DNA of 64,000 nucleotides from MedAcidi-G1 sp002294285. Lineage in GTDB: Bacteria; Actinomycetota; Acidimicrobiia; Acidimicrobiales; MedAcidi-G1. Both the position numbers and the translations under genes were made by a program. The DNA lies in assembly GCA_963999645.1 (NCBI GenBank), contig CAXEUY010000002.1:1-64000 (forward strand), read 5' to 3'. Below are positions 8,575 to 17,401 of this stretch, piece after piece. A model generated the notes under the pieces. The model saw only the letters and a list, made by a program, of their open reading frames with translations. It was not told the DNA's origin and did not search any database. Each line of letters starts with the position of its first letter. The stretch's first letter is position 1.

Positions 8575-10152
8575 ATGTCCAACGAAAAGAAGAAAATAGA
8601 AAAATCTTCTTCAACGAAAAAGGAAACTAGAAAGCCAAAAATAGGAGACACTAAACCCGCTCCTGTAGAAGGTAAGAACACAAATAAGTCAACAGAAGAT
8701 AAAAAGCCAAAAAATTCTAAACGAGAACGGAAGCGTAAGAATTCGCGTTCTACGAATTCAAATAAGACATCTCATGTAGAAGGTATTGGGAACCATTCCC
8801 CATTGGAAATAGATGAGGACTCATTACGTCATCGTCGAGGTCGAGAACGACGTGGTAAACCAATAGGGAGATATTTGATGTGTGTCAGTTCTTCCGAAGG
8901 AGTAACACAAATTGCTGTGTTAGAGGGCAGATCTTTGATGGAGCACTATGTTTCACATCCGGCTAACGACTGGAGTGAAATACACGGGAATGTTTATCTG
9001 GGGAAGGTGCAAAACGTTCTACCAGGAATGGAAGCAGCTTTCGTAGATATTGGAACACCCAAGAATGCTGTTCTTTATCGAGGAGACTTGCAGTTCGATG
9101 ATCAGGATATTGACGAGTTGTCACCTGTCAAGATAGAAGAGGCACTCAAAGTAAATCAGAAAATCGTTGCACAGGTTACCAAAAACCCTATTGCACATAA
9201 AGGAGCCAGATTAAGCCAAGAGGTTTCCCTTGCAGGTAGATTCGTTGTTCTGATCCCAGAAAGTAAGACTTTTGGAATTTCCAAGCGATTGCCTGACTCA
9301 GAACGCCGAAGACTACGATCCATACTTGATCGAATTAAGCCTAATGAACACGGAATCATTGTCAGGACAGCAGCAGAAGGCGTTACAGAAGAAGAAATTT
9401 CCTTAGATCTCTCTCGGTTGATTCAACAATGGCAAGACATTAATTCTCTCGCTAAAAAAACGAAAGTTCCATCTCTTCTCTACCGAGAACCGGAATTGGT
9501 TTTTCGCTACATCCGCGAAGAATTCAATAAAGATTTCAGAGGGGTCCTAATTGATGATTTGGAGCTATTTGAAAAAGTAAAAAACTATGCTGAAAGTGTT
9601 GCTCCGGCAATTGCAGACAGAATTTCTTTTTACGATAAAAAAGAAGAGAAGTTAACTTTATTCGAACGTTACCATGTACACGAACAGCTAATGAAAAGCC
9701 TGGATCGAAAGGTTTGGCTGCCCTCAGGCGGTTCTTTAATTATCGAGAGCACAGAGGCTCTAACTGTGATTGACGTAAATACCGGTAAGAATGTCGGATC
9801 TTCGAGTCTTGAGGAAACAGTTCTGGCTAATAATTTAGAAGCAGCAGAAGAAATTGCCCATCAATTAAGACTCAGAGACATAGGTGGAATAATCGTTATC
9901 GACTTTATTGACATGGAATTAGGAAAAAACCGTGAAGTTGTTGCCAATTCTTTGAGGGAGGCTTTACTGCGCGACAAAACGAGAACTCAGGTTTTTGATA
10001 TCTCTGAGTTAGGTCTGGTGGAGATGACAAGAAAACGCATTGGTGAGGGTCTAATCGAATCTTTCGCTGATGAATGCGGAGATTGCTCCGGACGAGGATT
10101 TGTTCTTGATGAAAAACTTGTGGCAGCTTCAGATGGAGGCAAACATCGATAG
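8575..10152 (+). CDS. rng: Ribonuclease E/G
   Basis: Endoribonuclease for rRNA/tRNA processing and mRNA decay. The 525-residue protein has a Lys/Ser/Thr-rich disordered N-terminal extension (about 1-95), an S1-like RNA-binding domain (about 135-200) and the catalytic region. Putative metal-binding aspartates are Asp400 in DVNTGKN and Asp443, and the Zn-link is Cys501-xx-Cys504. Their spacing equals that of E. coli RNase E (D303, D346, C404, C407). It lacks the long C-terminal degradosome scaffold, so it is RNase G-sized but with a basic N-terminal tail as in actinobacterial RNase E. A Shine-Dalgarno AAGGGAAG precedes the ATG. Confidence 0.94.
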   Translation: MSNEKKKIEKSSSTKKETRKPKIGDTKPAPVEGKNTNKSTEDKKPKNSKRERKRKNSRSTNSNKTSHVEGIGNHSPLEIDEDSLRHRRGRERRGKPIGRYLMCVSSSEGVTQIAVLEGRSLMEHYVSHPANDWSEIHGNVYLGKVQNVLPGMEAAFVDIGTPKNAVLYRGDLQFDDQDIDELSPVKIEEALKVNQKIVAQVTKNPIAHKGARLSQEVSLAGRFVVLIPESKTFGISKRLPDSERRRLRSILDRIKPNEHGIIVRTAAEGVTEEEISLDLSRLIQQWQDINSLAKKTKVPSLLYREPELVFRYIREEFNKDFRGVLIDDLELFEKVKNYAESVAPAIADRISFYDKKEEKLTLFERYHVHEQLMKSLDRKVWLPSGGSLIIESTEALTVIDVNTGKNVGSSSLEETVLANNLEAAEEIAHQLRLRDIGGIIVIDFIDMELGKNREVVANSLREALLRDKTRTQVFDISELGLVEMTRKRIGEGLIESFADECGDCSGRGFVLDEKLVAASDGGKHR

Positions 10153-10191
10153 CAATTGCTATTAAGCGGTGTTTCAATGCTTGTATTCTGT

Positions 10192-10197
10192 TAGCCT
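10192..10197 (+). promoter_or_regulatory. Putative leaderless -10 element for rplU
   Basis: TAGCCT ends 7 nt before ATG 10205, which is the expected start of L21 (MYAVI). There is no usable Shine-Dalgarno sequence. The element argues against the longer reading from 10169. Confidence 0.45.
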
Positions 10198-10204
10198 TAA
10201 CAGG

Positions 10205-10513
10205 ATGTATGCAGTTATTAGTACCGGCGGAAAACAGTACAGAGTCGAACAAGGTCAACGACTGTTTGTAGAGAAACTTGGCGAAGTCGACTCAGATGTC
10301 GAGTTAAAACCCATAATGCTTGTTGATGGTGACACAGTTTTGGCGACCCCTGAATCTTTGAACAGCTCAAAAGTAACTGCTCGTATAATCTCAGATGTTA
10401 AGGGCCCTAAGATCAATGCTTTTACCTATAAGAATAAGAGTAATCAGCGTCGTCGCTGGGGGCATAGGCAAAAACTTGCCGAGATTGAAATTACGGGAAT
10501 AAAGAAAGGCTAG
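10205..10513 (+). CDS. rplU: 50S ribosomal protein L21
   Basis: Ribosomal large-subunit protein that contacts 23S rRNA and L20. The 102-residue product starting MYAVISTGGKQYRVEQGQ fits the family's normal length and N-terminus; the open frame extends upstream to an ATG at 10169 but those 12 extra residues are not L21-like. The C-terminal basic loop (about 75-90, KSNQRRRWGHRQ) is typical. It is followed after 4 nt by L27, the usual rplU-rpmA pair, with obgE next. Confidence 0.96.
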   Translation: MYAVISTGGKQYRVEQGQRLFVEKLGEVDSDVELKPIMLVDGDTVLATPESLNSSKVTARIISDVKGPKINAFTYKNKSNQRRRWGHRQKLAEIEITGIKKG

Positions 10514-10517
10514 TTAA

Positions 10518-10775
10518 ATGTCTAAAACCAAAGGCGGCGGTTCGACTCGAAATGGTCGGGATTCAAATGCACAAAGGCTAGGCGTCAAAGTATTTGATGG
10601 AGGAAAGGTCCAAGCCGGAAGTATTTTGATTCGCCAGCGGGGAACTAAATTTCACCCCGGACAAAATGTTGGAAAAGGGTCTGACGATACTCTTTTTGCA
10701 ACATCAGATGGAATAGTGAAGTTCGGTTTTCGTAGAGGACGTAAACTAATTGATGTTCTAGGTGAGTCTGAATAA
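10518..10775 (+). CDS. rpmA: 50S ribosomal protein L27
   Basis: Ribosomal protein whose N-terminal tail reaches the peptidyl transferase centre. The 85-residue product has the expected core RLGVKVFDGGKVQAGSI and the GTKFHPGQNVG block. The N-terminus MSKTKGGGSTRNGRDS is the ordinary unprocessed type; there is no Firmicutes-style cleaved leader. It is 4 nt after rplU, with AAAGG upstream as a ribosome binding site, and is co-transcribed with it. Confidence 0.97.
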   Translation: MSKTKGGGSTRNGRDSNAQRLGVKVFDGGKVQAGSILIRQRGTKFHPGQNVGKGSDDTLFATSDGIVKFGFRRGRKLIDVLGESE

Positions 10776-10789
10776 GTTTTTAAAAACTT
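10774..10789. repeat. 16-bp AT palindrome after rpmA
   Basis: A perfect palindrome, AAGTTTTTAAAAACTT, starts within the rpmA stop codon. With no loop and only A/T-rich pairs it would be a weak attenuator at best between the L21/L27 pair and obgE. Confidence 0.3.
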
Positions 10790-10847
10790 TCAAATTTGTG
10801 GATTTTGACTAATCCTGTTTTTAACTACCCTTTTAGGGAGCTGAAAA

Positions 10848-12089
10848 ATGTCGAATTTTGTCGATGAATGTGGCATAAATGTATGTGCAGGCGACGGTGG
10901 CGCTGGAGTCGTTTCCTTTCGACGTGAAGCACACGTTTCACGCGGAGGTCCAGATGGTGGAGACGGCGGCAACGGTGGGGATATATGGATTGAAGCTGAT
11001 CACAATATTGCTTCGCTCTTAGCATTCCGCGACCATCCTCATCGCCGTGCGAAAAACGGCACACATGGGTCAGGAGGCAAAAGACACGGACGTTCAGCGG
11101 ATGAGTTGATTGTGAGAGTGCCTGAAGGCACCACAATTTATGAACTTGAAGGAGATGAGATCTTAGCCGATCTCTCTAGAGATGGAGATCGTTGGTTGGC
11201 GGTACGCGGCGGTCGTGGAGGTAGGGGAAACGCTCGCTTTTTAAGTAATAAAAGAAGAGCACCAACTTTTGCTGAACAAGGTGAAGAAGGCGAGGAGAAG
11301 TGGCTTAGGCTGGAACTCAGACTATTAGCCGATATCGCTTTAGTTGGTTTTCCAAACTCAGGAAAAAGTACATTCATTTCCAAAATTTCAGCAGCAAAGC
11401 CTCGCATTGCTGATTATCCGTTTACGACACTTGAACCTAATCTAGGAGTAGTAAAAATTCCTGATGTGCCTGAATTTACTGTTGCTGATATACCGGGCTT
11501 AATTGAAGGAGCGAGTGAAGGCAAAGGACTGGGACACCAGTTTTTAAGGCATATAGAAAGAGCTAGCGTCTTGCTTATTCTTTTGGATCTCTCTCAAACT
11601 TCAGAATTTTCCCCAGAACATCAGAAGGCAGTTCTCGAAAATGAATTAAGTTCCTACCGTCCAGAACTTTTAGAAAGACCTCGACTTGTAGTCGGTTCCC
11701 GTTCAGATATGGCGTTAGAACATTTGAAATTTGAAGGTGAAAGAGTTTCTTCTATTACTGGTGAGGGAATTAGCGAAGTTTTGTATCGCATGGGTGGATT
11801 GATTGAAGAGGTTCGCTCTAGAAAACCTGTTAATCCGACACGAATTTTACATAGACCTGAACCTGAGGGTTTACAGGTTAAAAAGATAGAGAGTAATCAA
11901 TGGGAAATAACAGATCGAGAGCTAGTAAGAATTACTAACCTTAACGACTTGAGTAATCCTGATGCTATGGCATACCTTCAGGATCGCTTTAAGAGTATGG
12001 GCGTTGATAGGGCTTTAACGCGAGCAAAGGTAAAAAAAGGCGAAATTGTGAAGATAGGAAAACTAGAATTTGAATATGAAGAGGATTAA
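10848..12089 (+). CDS. obgE: Obg GTPase (CgtA)
   Basis: Ribosome-associated GTPase needed for 50S maturation and stress signalling. The 413-residue protein has the glycine-rich Obg fold (1-157), the G domain (about 158-325) and a C-terminal OCT domain (about 330-413), the last shared with Actinobacteria and Firmicutes. G1 is GFPNSGKST (167-175) and G3 is DIPGLIEGA. The G4 guanine-specificity motif, normally NKxD, reads SRSD (284-287), which is unusual. The Shine-Dalgarno AGGGAG precedes the ATG. Its place after rplU-rpmA is the common bacterial arrangement. Confidence 0.95.
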   Translation: MSNFVDECGINVCAGDGGAGVVSFRREAHVSRGGPDGGDGGNGGDIWIEADHNIASLLAFRDHPHRRAKNGTHGSGGKRHGRSADELIVRVPEGTTIYELEGDEILADLSRDGDRWLAVRGGRGGRGNARFLSNKRRAPTFAEQGEEGEEKWLRLELRLLADIALVGFPNSGKSTFISKISAAKPRIADYPFTTLEPNLGVVKIPDVPEFTVADIPGLIEGASEGKGLGHQFLRHIERASVLLILLDLSQTSEFSPEHQKAVLENELSSYRPELLERPRLVVGSRSDMALEHLKFEGERVSSITGEGISEVLYRMGGLIEEVRSRKPVNPTRILHRPEPEGLQVKKIESNQWEITDRELVRITNLNDLSNPDAMAYLQDRFKSMGVDRALTRAKVKKGEIVKIGKLEFEYEED

Positions 12090-13182
12090 TAAAACAGTAG
12101 TAGTGAAAGTGGGCACCTCTTCAATAACGAACAAACAAGGAGAGATATCACAGCAGTCAGTTGCAAAAATTTGCGCTGAAGTTGCAGATCTTAAAAATGC
12201 TGGAAATAAGGTCGTGATCGTTACCTCAGGAGCCATAGCCGCAGGCCTTCCTTTTTTGGGCTTGGCAGGTAAAAACAGACCCCGCGACTCTGCAACCCTG
12301 CAAGCTATCTCAGCTATAGGTCAAGGTTCTCTTATCGGCAATTATCGCGAAGAGCTAGCAAATCATGGCCTATTGGCCGGACAAGTTTTACTAGCTCCAC
12401 TAGATTTTTTCGTTCGTTCCCAGTATTTGCATGCACGGAACACACTCACGACTCTGATTGATTTAGATGTTGTCCCAGTCGTAAATGAAAATGATGCTAT
12501 AGCAGATGATGAAATACGTTTTGGTGACAACGATAGAATTGCCGCACTAGTTGCGCATTTAGTTGAAGCTGACTTGTTGGTCTTGTTGACAGACACTCCA
12601 GGTCTTTTTACAGCGGATCCCAATATGGACTCTAACGCTTCCCTTATAGAGGAAATAATTGAAGTGAACCAAGAAATGGAAAAATATGCAGGGGGTAGCA
12701 ATTCAGAGATAGGGAGTGGGGGAATGGCTTCAAAATTAGCTGCCGCCAAAATTGCTAGCTGGTCAGGCGTTAGAACTGTGATAGCAGACGCGTCACGAAG
12801 TGACATCCTTCGAGATGCTTGTAGCGAAAAAAGTGGGATTGGAACCGTTGTGCATCCCAGACAAGAAAGACTGGGTGCTCGGAAACTGTGGATTGCTTTT
12901 GCTGTCGGCTCCAAAGGTCAGATAACGGTCGATAAAGGAGCTAGAAAGGCATTAGAAGCAAGAGCTTCTTTGCTGCCAAGTGGTGTTATAGGGATGCAAG
13001 GAGATTTTGAGATTGGTGATGCTGTTGAGGTTGTAGATGATGAGTCGAGAATATTTGCAAAAGGTATCGTTCGGCAAAATGCAGACAACGTCAGAGCAAC
13101 TGCGGGGTTAAATACTGCACAACTCCCAGAAGGAGTATCTCATGAAGTCATTCATACAGATGACTTAGTGATACTTCCGTAG
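12076..13182 (+). CDS. proB: Glutamate 5-kinase
   Basis: Phosphorylates glutamate in the first step of proline synthesis. The amino acid kinase domain (about 1-260) shows KVGTSS at the N-terminus, NENDAIADDEIRFGDND as the glutamate/Mg-binding block, and GSGGMASKLAAAK for nucleotide binding. A C-terminal PUA domain (about 275-365) is present. I prefer ATG 12076; an in-frame TTG at 12070 has an AGGA at 12056-12059 and is possible. Either start overlaps the 3' end of obgE by 14-20 nt. proA is not in the window. The 3' end overlaps the convergent murJ by 18 nt. Confidence 0.94.
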   Translation: MKRINKTVVVKVGTSSITNKQGEISQQSVAKICAEVADLKNAGNKVVIVTSGAIAAGLPFLGLAGKNRPRDSATLQAISAIGQGSLIGNYREELANHGLLAGQVLLAPLDFFVRSQYLHARNTLTTLIDLDVVPVVNENDAIADDEIRFGDNDRIAALVAHLVEADLLVLLTDTPGLFTADPNMDSNASLIEEIIEVNQEMEKYAGGSNSEIGSGGMASKLAAAKIASWSGVRTVIADASRSDILRDACSEKSGIGTVVHPRQERLGARKLWIAFAVGSKGQITVDKGARKALEARASLLPSGVIGMQGDFEIGDAVEVVDDESRIFAKGIVRQNADNVRATAGLNTAQLPEGVSHEVIHTDDLVILP

Positions 13183-14832
13183 CTTCTCCGATTCCGCTTT
13201 CAGTTTTTTCGTTATCAGCAAAGATTCCTCGACTTTATTCTTGTTGGCAATAAAAATATAAGAGACAAGTGCAAGAGGAATAAATATTACATTAGTAAGA
13301 ATTTCGTTAGTCGCTGGCAGCAATAAACGTCCAGCGGTCACCACAATTAAGGCTGTGAGAGCAGCTGGTAGAAGTTTTGAGATTGGAGACAACTGGGATG
13401 CCCTTGGAGGCAGTTCCTTATTAGTTTTCCTACTTAGAAAAAACATTTCGAACCAAGCGCCCATCGCAGAAGCAGCAGCTAAACCTACTGCTCCTAGATG
13501 TGGGTTTTCTGGAAGGGATCGTATTCCTTGGCTTAAGGGACCCCAATCGCTAAAAAGTCCTCCAGATTCACTATTCAAGCTTCCATCAGAGATATACAGC
13601 CTGTCTAAAGGAAACATTAATAACAGACCTAAAAAGAGAGCTATCGCTACACGCATACTTGCAGCAATAGCCGGTGTTTTAGTGTCACCTCTTGCATATA
13701 AAGCAGTTTGAAGTATTCGTGTACACCCTATAGCAGGCAGTCCGAGGGAATATACAGCTAAAGTTGCCGCTACCAGAATCGTGTCATCCCTGCTAAAAGA
13801 CCCCCATTGGAAAAGGATTCCAATTATTTGATCTCCTAGGGAAATATATATAACTGATGTAATAAGCATCAAAAAAGACACTTTTTTAATACCCTGATCA
13901 AGACGTCTAAGTAAATTCGCGTTATCTATATTTCGAGACATTTCAGGTAGTTCAGCTGCAGCGAGACTCAAAGCAAACAGACTTACTGGAAGAATATAGA
14001 GAACTTGAGCAGATATTAGAGCTGCGACTGCTCCTGTTGCCAGCAAAGAAGCCAGAAGTAAATCGAAATAAGCAGAAATCTGAACTACCCCTCTGCCTAT
14101 AACAGCAGGGTTAAAGCGTTTTACTATTTCCTTTACGTGTGAATTTTTAGCGTCGAAAGAAATTCTGATTTTGTTCCGCAGTTTGAGAACGCCAGAAAAT
14201 TGTAATAAAAGCTGAGCTGCTCCACCTACTAGTAAACCCCATGCAGCTGCTTTTGCCGCTTTTGTGGGTTCCCAATTGTTGCTTATTGCGATTATAAGAA
14301 CTATGACTTGTGCAACGTTCCAGATAACTGGAGCAACATAGGAAAGGAAAAATTTTCTATGGCTATTTAAAACTCCGAGACACCAAGCAGCAAGAACTAA
14401 AAATCCTATTCCACATGTTGTTATCTTGATCAGGTCAGCTGTTAAGTCTAGTTTCTCTGAAGTAAACCCGGGAGTTAAAATTTTCGCTATTGGCTTCGCC
14501 ATGAAAATTCCAATAAGTGTCAGTCCACCTGTAAAGGCAATTAGAAGTCCGGCAATAGCTCCGGCTACTTTGCCAGCTTCTTCTTCTTTTCCTTCGGAAA
14601 TAAGTCTGCTGTAGACGGGAATGAATGAACTTGATAGAGAACCTTCACCGAGAAGATTTTGCAGCAGGTTGGGTATACGCAACGCCGCGGCAAAAGCATC
14701 GGCAGCGGGGCCTAGACCAAGCACAGAGCGAAGTAATGATTCTCTTAAAAGCCCTGTTAGGCGTGAGAGTAGTATTCCAGCGCTAATTTTCTTTGCGCTA
14801 CTAGTTGTAGATGAAGAATCTTCAGAGGACAT
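13165..14832 (-). CDS. murJ: MurJ, lipid II flippase
   Basis: MOP-superfamily transporter that moves lipid-linked peptidoglycan precursor across the membrane. The 555-residue polytopic protein has the MurJ N-terminal signature (GILLSRLTGLLRESLLRSVL and the AADAFAAALRIPNLLQNLLGEG block) and about 14 hydrophobic segments. Unlike mycobacterial MviN it has no kinase-like C-terminal domain; it ends in a short charged tail. A loop of about 30 residues near 415-445 (SDGSLNSESGG...) is longer than usual. It converges with proB and is divergent from the MoxR gene. Confidence 0.93.
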   Translation of the reverse strand: MSSEDSSSTTSSAKKISAGILLSRLTGLLRESLLRSVLGLGPAADAFAAALRIPNLLQNLLGEGSLSSSFIPVYSRLISEGKEEEAGKVAGAIAGLLIAFTGGLTLIGIFMAKPIAKILTPGFTSEKLDLTADLIKITTCGIGFLVLAAWCLGVLNSHRKFFLSYVAPVIWNVAQVIVLIIAISNNWEPTKAAKAAAWGLLVGGAAQLLLQFSGVLKLRNKIRISFDAKNSHVKEIVKRFNPAVIGRGVVQISAYFDLLLASLLATGAVAALISAQVLYILPVSLFALSLAAAELPEMSRNIDNANLLRRLDQGIKKVSFLMLITSVIYISLGDQIIGILFQWGSFSRDDTILVAATLAVYSLGLPAIGCTRILQTALYARGDTKTPAIAASMRVAIALFLGLLLMFPLDRLYISDGSLNSESGGLFSDWGPLSQGIRSLPENPHLGAVGLAAASAMGAWFEMFFLSRKTNKELPPRASQLSPISKLLPAALTALIVVTAGRLLLPATNEILTNVIFIPLALVSYIFIANKNKVEESLLITKKLKAESEKLRKYH

Positions 14833-14963
14833 AAACTCTTACCGCTTTCCAACTAAAAGGTTACTCGAGGGAGTATTGGAGCGTGATTAGCCTAAATATT
14901 TTCTACTAATATAACTATTTGTTATTACTCACTTTTTTCTTAGGATGACGCGCCGTTAAAAGA

Positions 14964-14969
14964 TACGAT
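14964..14969 (+). promoter_or_regulatory. Putative leaderless -10 element for MoxR gene
   Basis: TACGAT sits 6 nt before GTG 14976 and abuts ATG 14970. If it is the -10 element, translation starts at GTG 14976. An alternative promoter reading is TTGTTA (14919-14924) with TAGGAT (14941-14946), 16 nt apart. Confidence 0.35.
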
Positions 14970-14975
14970 ATGCAG

Positions 14976-15872
14976 GTGGATTACAGATTTGAAGACGTGA
15001 CTGGTGTGCGCACTGGCTTAAGCGAAGTTAATTATCTTGCCGATGACGGGATCGCGGGAATTGTTTACCTTGCAGATCGTCTTGCTAAACCTGTATTGAT
15101 CGAAGGCCCTGCTGGAACTGGAAAAACTCAATTGGCAAAAAGTGTTGCAGAAATGAGTGGAGCGCGCTTAATAAGACTGCAGTGTTATGAAGGTCTCGAT
15201 GAGTCAAAAGCTCTGTACGAATGGAATTACAAAAAACAGCTCTTACGTATTCAAGCTGAGAACGAAACTAGAGACTGGAGTGAGATCGAAGATGATCTTT
15301 TTTCAGAGGATTTTCTGTTAACGCGTCCTCTTCTTGAAGCTATACGTGCTGAAGATCCTGTTGTTCTTCTTATAGACGAAGTTGATCGCGTTGAAATTGA
15401 AACAGAGGCTTTGTTGCTCGAAATACTTTCGGAGTACCAAGTCTCGATACCGGAGTTGGGAACTGTTGAAGGCAATCAAGTTCCATTAGTTTTTTTGACT
15501 TCGAATGGCACGCGTGAACTTTCCGAAGCATTGAAAAGAAGATGCCTGTACCTTTACATCGACTATCCAGATTTGGAACGTGAGCGTGAGATTATAAATG
15601 CGAAAATTCCCGATATGGATAAAAATTTGGCTGACCAAGTTGCTCGGATTGTGCGTTCAGTTAGACAACTTGATTTAAAGAAACACCCATCGGTTTCAGA
15701 AACTCTTGACTGGGCAAAGACGCTTTTGTTGCTTGGTGTAGAGAAAATTGATTCTGATGTTGCGGCCGAGACCGTAAATGTATTGCTCAAATACAGGTCT
15801 GATATAGAAAAGGCTATAAAAGAATTTGCAGATAATCCAGAAGTAACTGAAGACGAAGAAGGTGCAGCCTAA
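14976..15872 (+). CDS. MoxR-family AAA+ ATPase (CoxD-like)
   Basis: AAA+ ATPase of the MoxR type, which acts as a chaperone-like remodelling factor with VWA-domain partners. Walker A GPAGTGKT lies at residues 44-51, Walker B LLIDEVDR follows near 130, and sensor block FLTSNGTRELSEALKRR near 175. It is 298 residues from GTG 14976; ATG 14970 would add two residues. The next gene, 18 nt away, encodes a CoxE-type VWA protein, the classic MoxR/VWA pair. No CO dehydrogenase genes occur nearby, so the client is unknown. Confidence 0.9.
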   Translation: MDYRFEDVTGVRTGLSEVNYLADDGIAGIVYLADRLAKPVLIEGPAGTGKTQLAKSVAEMSGARLIRLQCYEGLDESKALYEWNYKKQLLRIQAENETRDWSEIEDDLFSEDFLLTRPLLEAIRAEDPVVLLIDEVDRVEIETEALLLEILSEYQVSIPELGTVEGNQVPLVFLTSNGTRELSEALKRRCLYLYIDYPDLEREREIINAKIPDMDKNLADQVARIVRSVRQLDLKKHPSVSETLDWAKTLLLLGVEKIDSDVAAETVNVLLKYRSDIEKAIKEFADNPEVTEDEEGAA

Positions 15873-15890
15873 GCTGCGGGTATCAAAAAA

Positions 15891-17381
15891 ATGTCATCAA
15901 CTTCCAAGTTGGATAATGCAATTCAGATAGAAGATAGAGATCCTCCACTGCTTGACCTGCTTAATGGTTTTATTCTAGAACTTCGCCAAGCTGGATTACC
16001 TGTAAGCCTTACTGAAAGCCTCGACGCTATGGAAGCTGTGAGTCATATACCTATTGAAGACCGTGAGGCTTTTAAATATGCTCTCGGAGCAACTCTCGTA
16101 AAAAACAATTCCCATTGGAAGTCTTTCGAACTTGTTTTTGAGGTTTATTTCTCTATACGAGGTTCTGAGTATGTAATTCACGCAGACAGTTCAGAGGTGC
16201 TACAAGACCAACAATTGAGTGAAAGCAATTCTCAAGAAAATCAGAGCTCTGCAGGGGGAGGGGCCATGTCGGGACTATCTCCTGAGGAGTTGCAGGAAAT
16301 GCTTTTTCGAGCTTTATTAAATGGTGATCAAGAAATGATGCGCTTACTGGCGCGCCAATCGGTCATTAGATATGCAGGTATGGAGCCTGGCAGGCCAGTG
16401 GGTGGGACTTACTATCTTTACCGAACTCTTAGAAATCTGGATCTTGATTCTATGCTCGATCGGCTGATGAGCGAGAGTAGAGAACAGGCTTTAAACGAAC
16501 TTACTCAACTTGAAGAACGTCTAGAAATGGATGAGTACAAAAGTAGAATTGAGGAATTAAAAAAGCAAATAGAATCTGAAATCAGACGCAGTTTGGTAGC
16601 TGATCGCGGTGTTGAAGCTATGGCTAGAACTTTGAGAAAACCGCTTCCTGAGGACGTAGATTTTATGCACGCTTCAAGAGAAGAAATGGCCAACTTGAGA
16701 CGCTCTTTGTACCCACTTACAAGAAAACTAGCAGCACGCTTAGCTCGCCGAAGGAAATATGGAAGGCGTGGCCCCCTTGATTTTCGCAAAACAATCAGAC
16801 ATTCTTTGAGTTACGGGGGAGTTCCGGCTGAACCTAAATTCAAATTTCCACGCCCATCAAAACCAGAAATTATGGTGGTTGCCGATATTTCCGGTTCAGT
16901 TGCTGCTTTCGCTAGGTTTACTCTGCATTTGCTTTACGCCATCTCTAGTCAATTTTCAAAAGTGCGCTCATTTGTTTTCATCGATGGATTAGACGAAGTC
17001 ACTCCTTTTCTAGAAGGTGTAGAAGATATTGGCGAAGCAGTCCACCGGGTAAATACAGAAGCAGATGTGGTATGGGTTGATGGGCATTCTGATTACGGTC
17101 ACGCTTTTGGTGTTTTTTGGGAAAAATATGGAAAGGATATAGGCCCAAAAACCACAGTTCTCATTTTGGGAGATGCGCGAAACAACTACCATGCATCGCA
17201 ATCATGGATTCTTAAAGAAGCACATCAAAAAGCTAGAAAACTTTACTGGTTGAATCCTGAACCACGGGCCTACTGGGATACTGGTGACTCGATTCTAGGA
17301 GAGTATGCAACCCATTGTGATGGAACTTATGAAGTTAGAAACCTTAGACAGTTGGAAGCTTTTATAGAAAAGCTCGTTTAG
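15891..17381 (+). CDS. CoxE-like VWA domain protein
   Basis: Probable partner of the MoxR ATPase upstream. The 496-residue protein has a helical N-terminal half rich in Glu/Arg (about 1-320, including a charged segment near 205-240 that may be coiled coil) and a C-terminal von Willebrand A domain of CoxE family. The MIDAS metal site DxSxS is intact at Asp332-Ser334-Ser336. There is no signal peptide, so it is cytoplasmic. In known pairs the VWA protein binds the substrate while MoxR remodels it. The 3' end contains half of an intrinsic terminator. Confidence 0.87.
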   Translation: MSSTSKLDNAIQIEDRDPPLLDLLNGFILELRQAGLPVSLTESLDAMEAVSHIPIEDREAFKYALGATLVKNNSHWKSFELVFEVYFSIRGSEYVIHADSSEVLQDQQLSESNSQENQSSAGGGAMSGLSPEELQEMLFRALLNGDQEMMRLLARQSVIRYAGMEPGRPVGGTYYLYRTLRNLDLDSMLDRLMSESREQALNELTQLEERLEMDEYKSRIEELKKQIESEIRRSLVADRGVEAMARTLRKPLPEDVDFMHASREEMANLRRSLYPLTRKLAARLARRRKYGRRGPLDFRKTIRHSLSYGGVPAEPKFKFPRPSKPEIMVVADISGSVAAFARFTLHLLYAISSQFSKVRSFVFIDGLDEVTPFLEGVEDIGEAVHRVNTEADVVWVDGHSDYGHAFGVFWEKYGKDIGPKTTVLILGDARNNYHASQSWILKEAHQKARKLYWLNPEPRAYWDTGDSILGEYATHCDGTYEVRNLRQLEAFIEKLV

Positions 17382-17401
17382 CTATAAAAGCTTCAGTTTT
17401 T
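17355..17401 (+). terminator. Intrinsic terminator overlapping convergent gene ends
   Basis: A perfect 13-bp inverted repeat (arms 17355-17367 and 17382-17394, GAAGCTTTTATAG and its complement) with a 14-nt loop is followed by five T at 17397-17401. The left arm is coding sequence of the VWA gene and the right arm overlaps the last codon of the convergent DAHP synthase gene, so one hairpin may serve both strands. Confidence 0.6.

Noticed and set aside
12363..12914. 183-codon open frame on the minus strand inside proB
   Set aside because: It is fully antisense to a well-supported enzyme, has Ser/Ile-rich composition typical of shadow frames and no recognisable domain.
13355..13711. Plus-strand frame inside murJ
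   Set aside because: Antisense to the conserved flippase; no start signal or domain.
14919..14946. TTGTTA / TAGGAT as the promoter of the MoxR gene
   Set aside because: Plausible hexamers with a 16-nt spacer, but TACGAT at 14964 with 6-nt spacing to GTG fits the pattern seen at twelve other genes better; recorded as an alternative.
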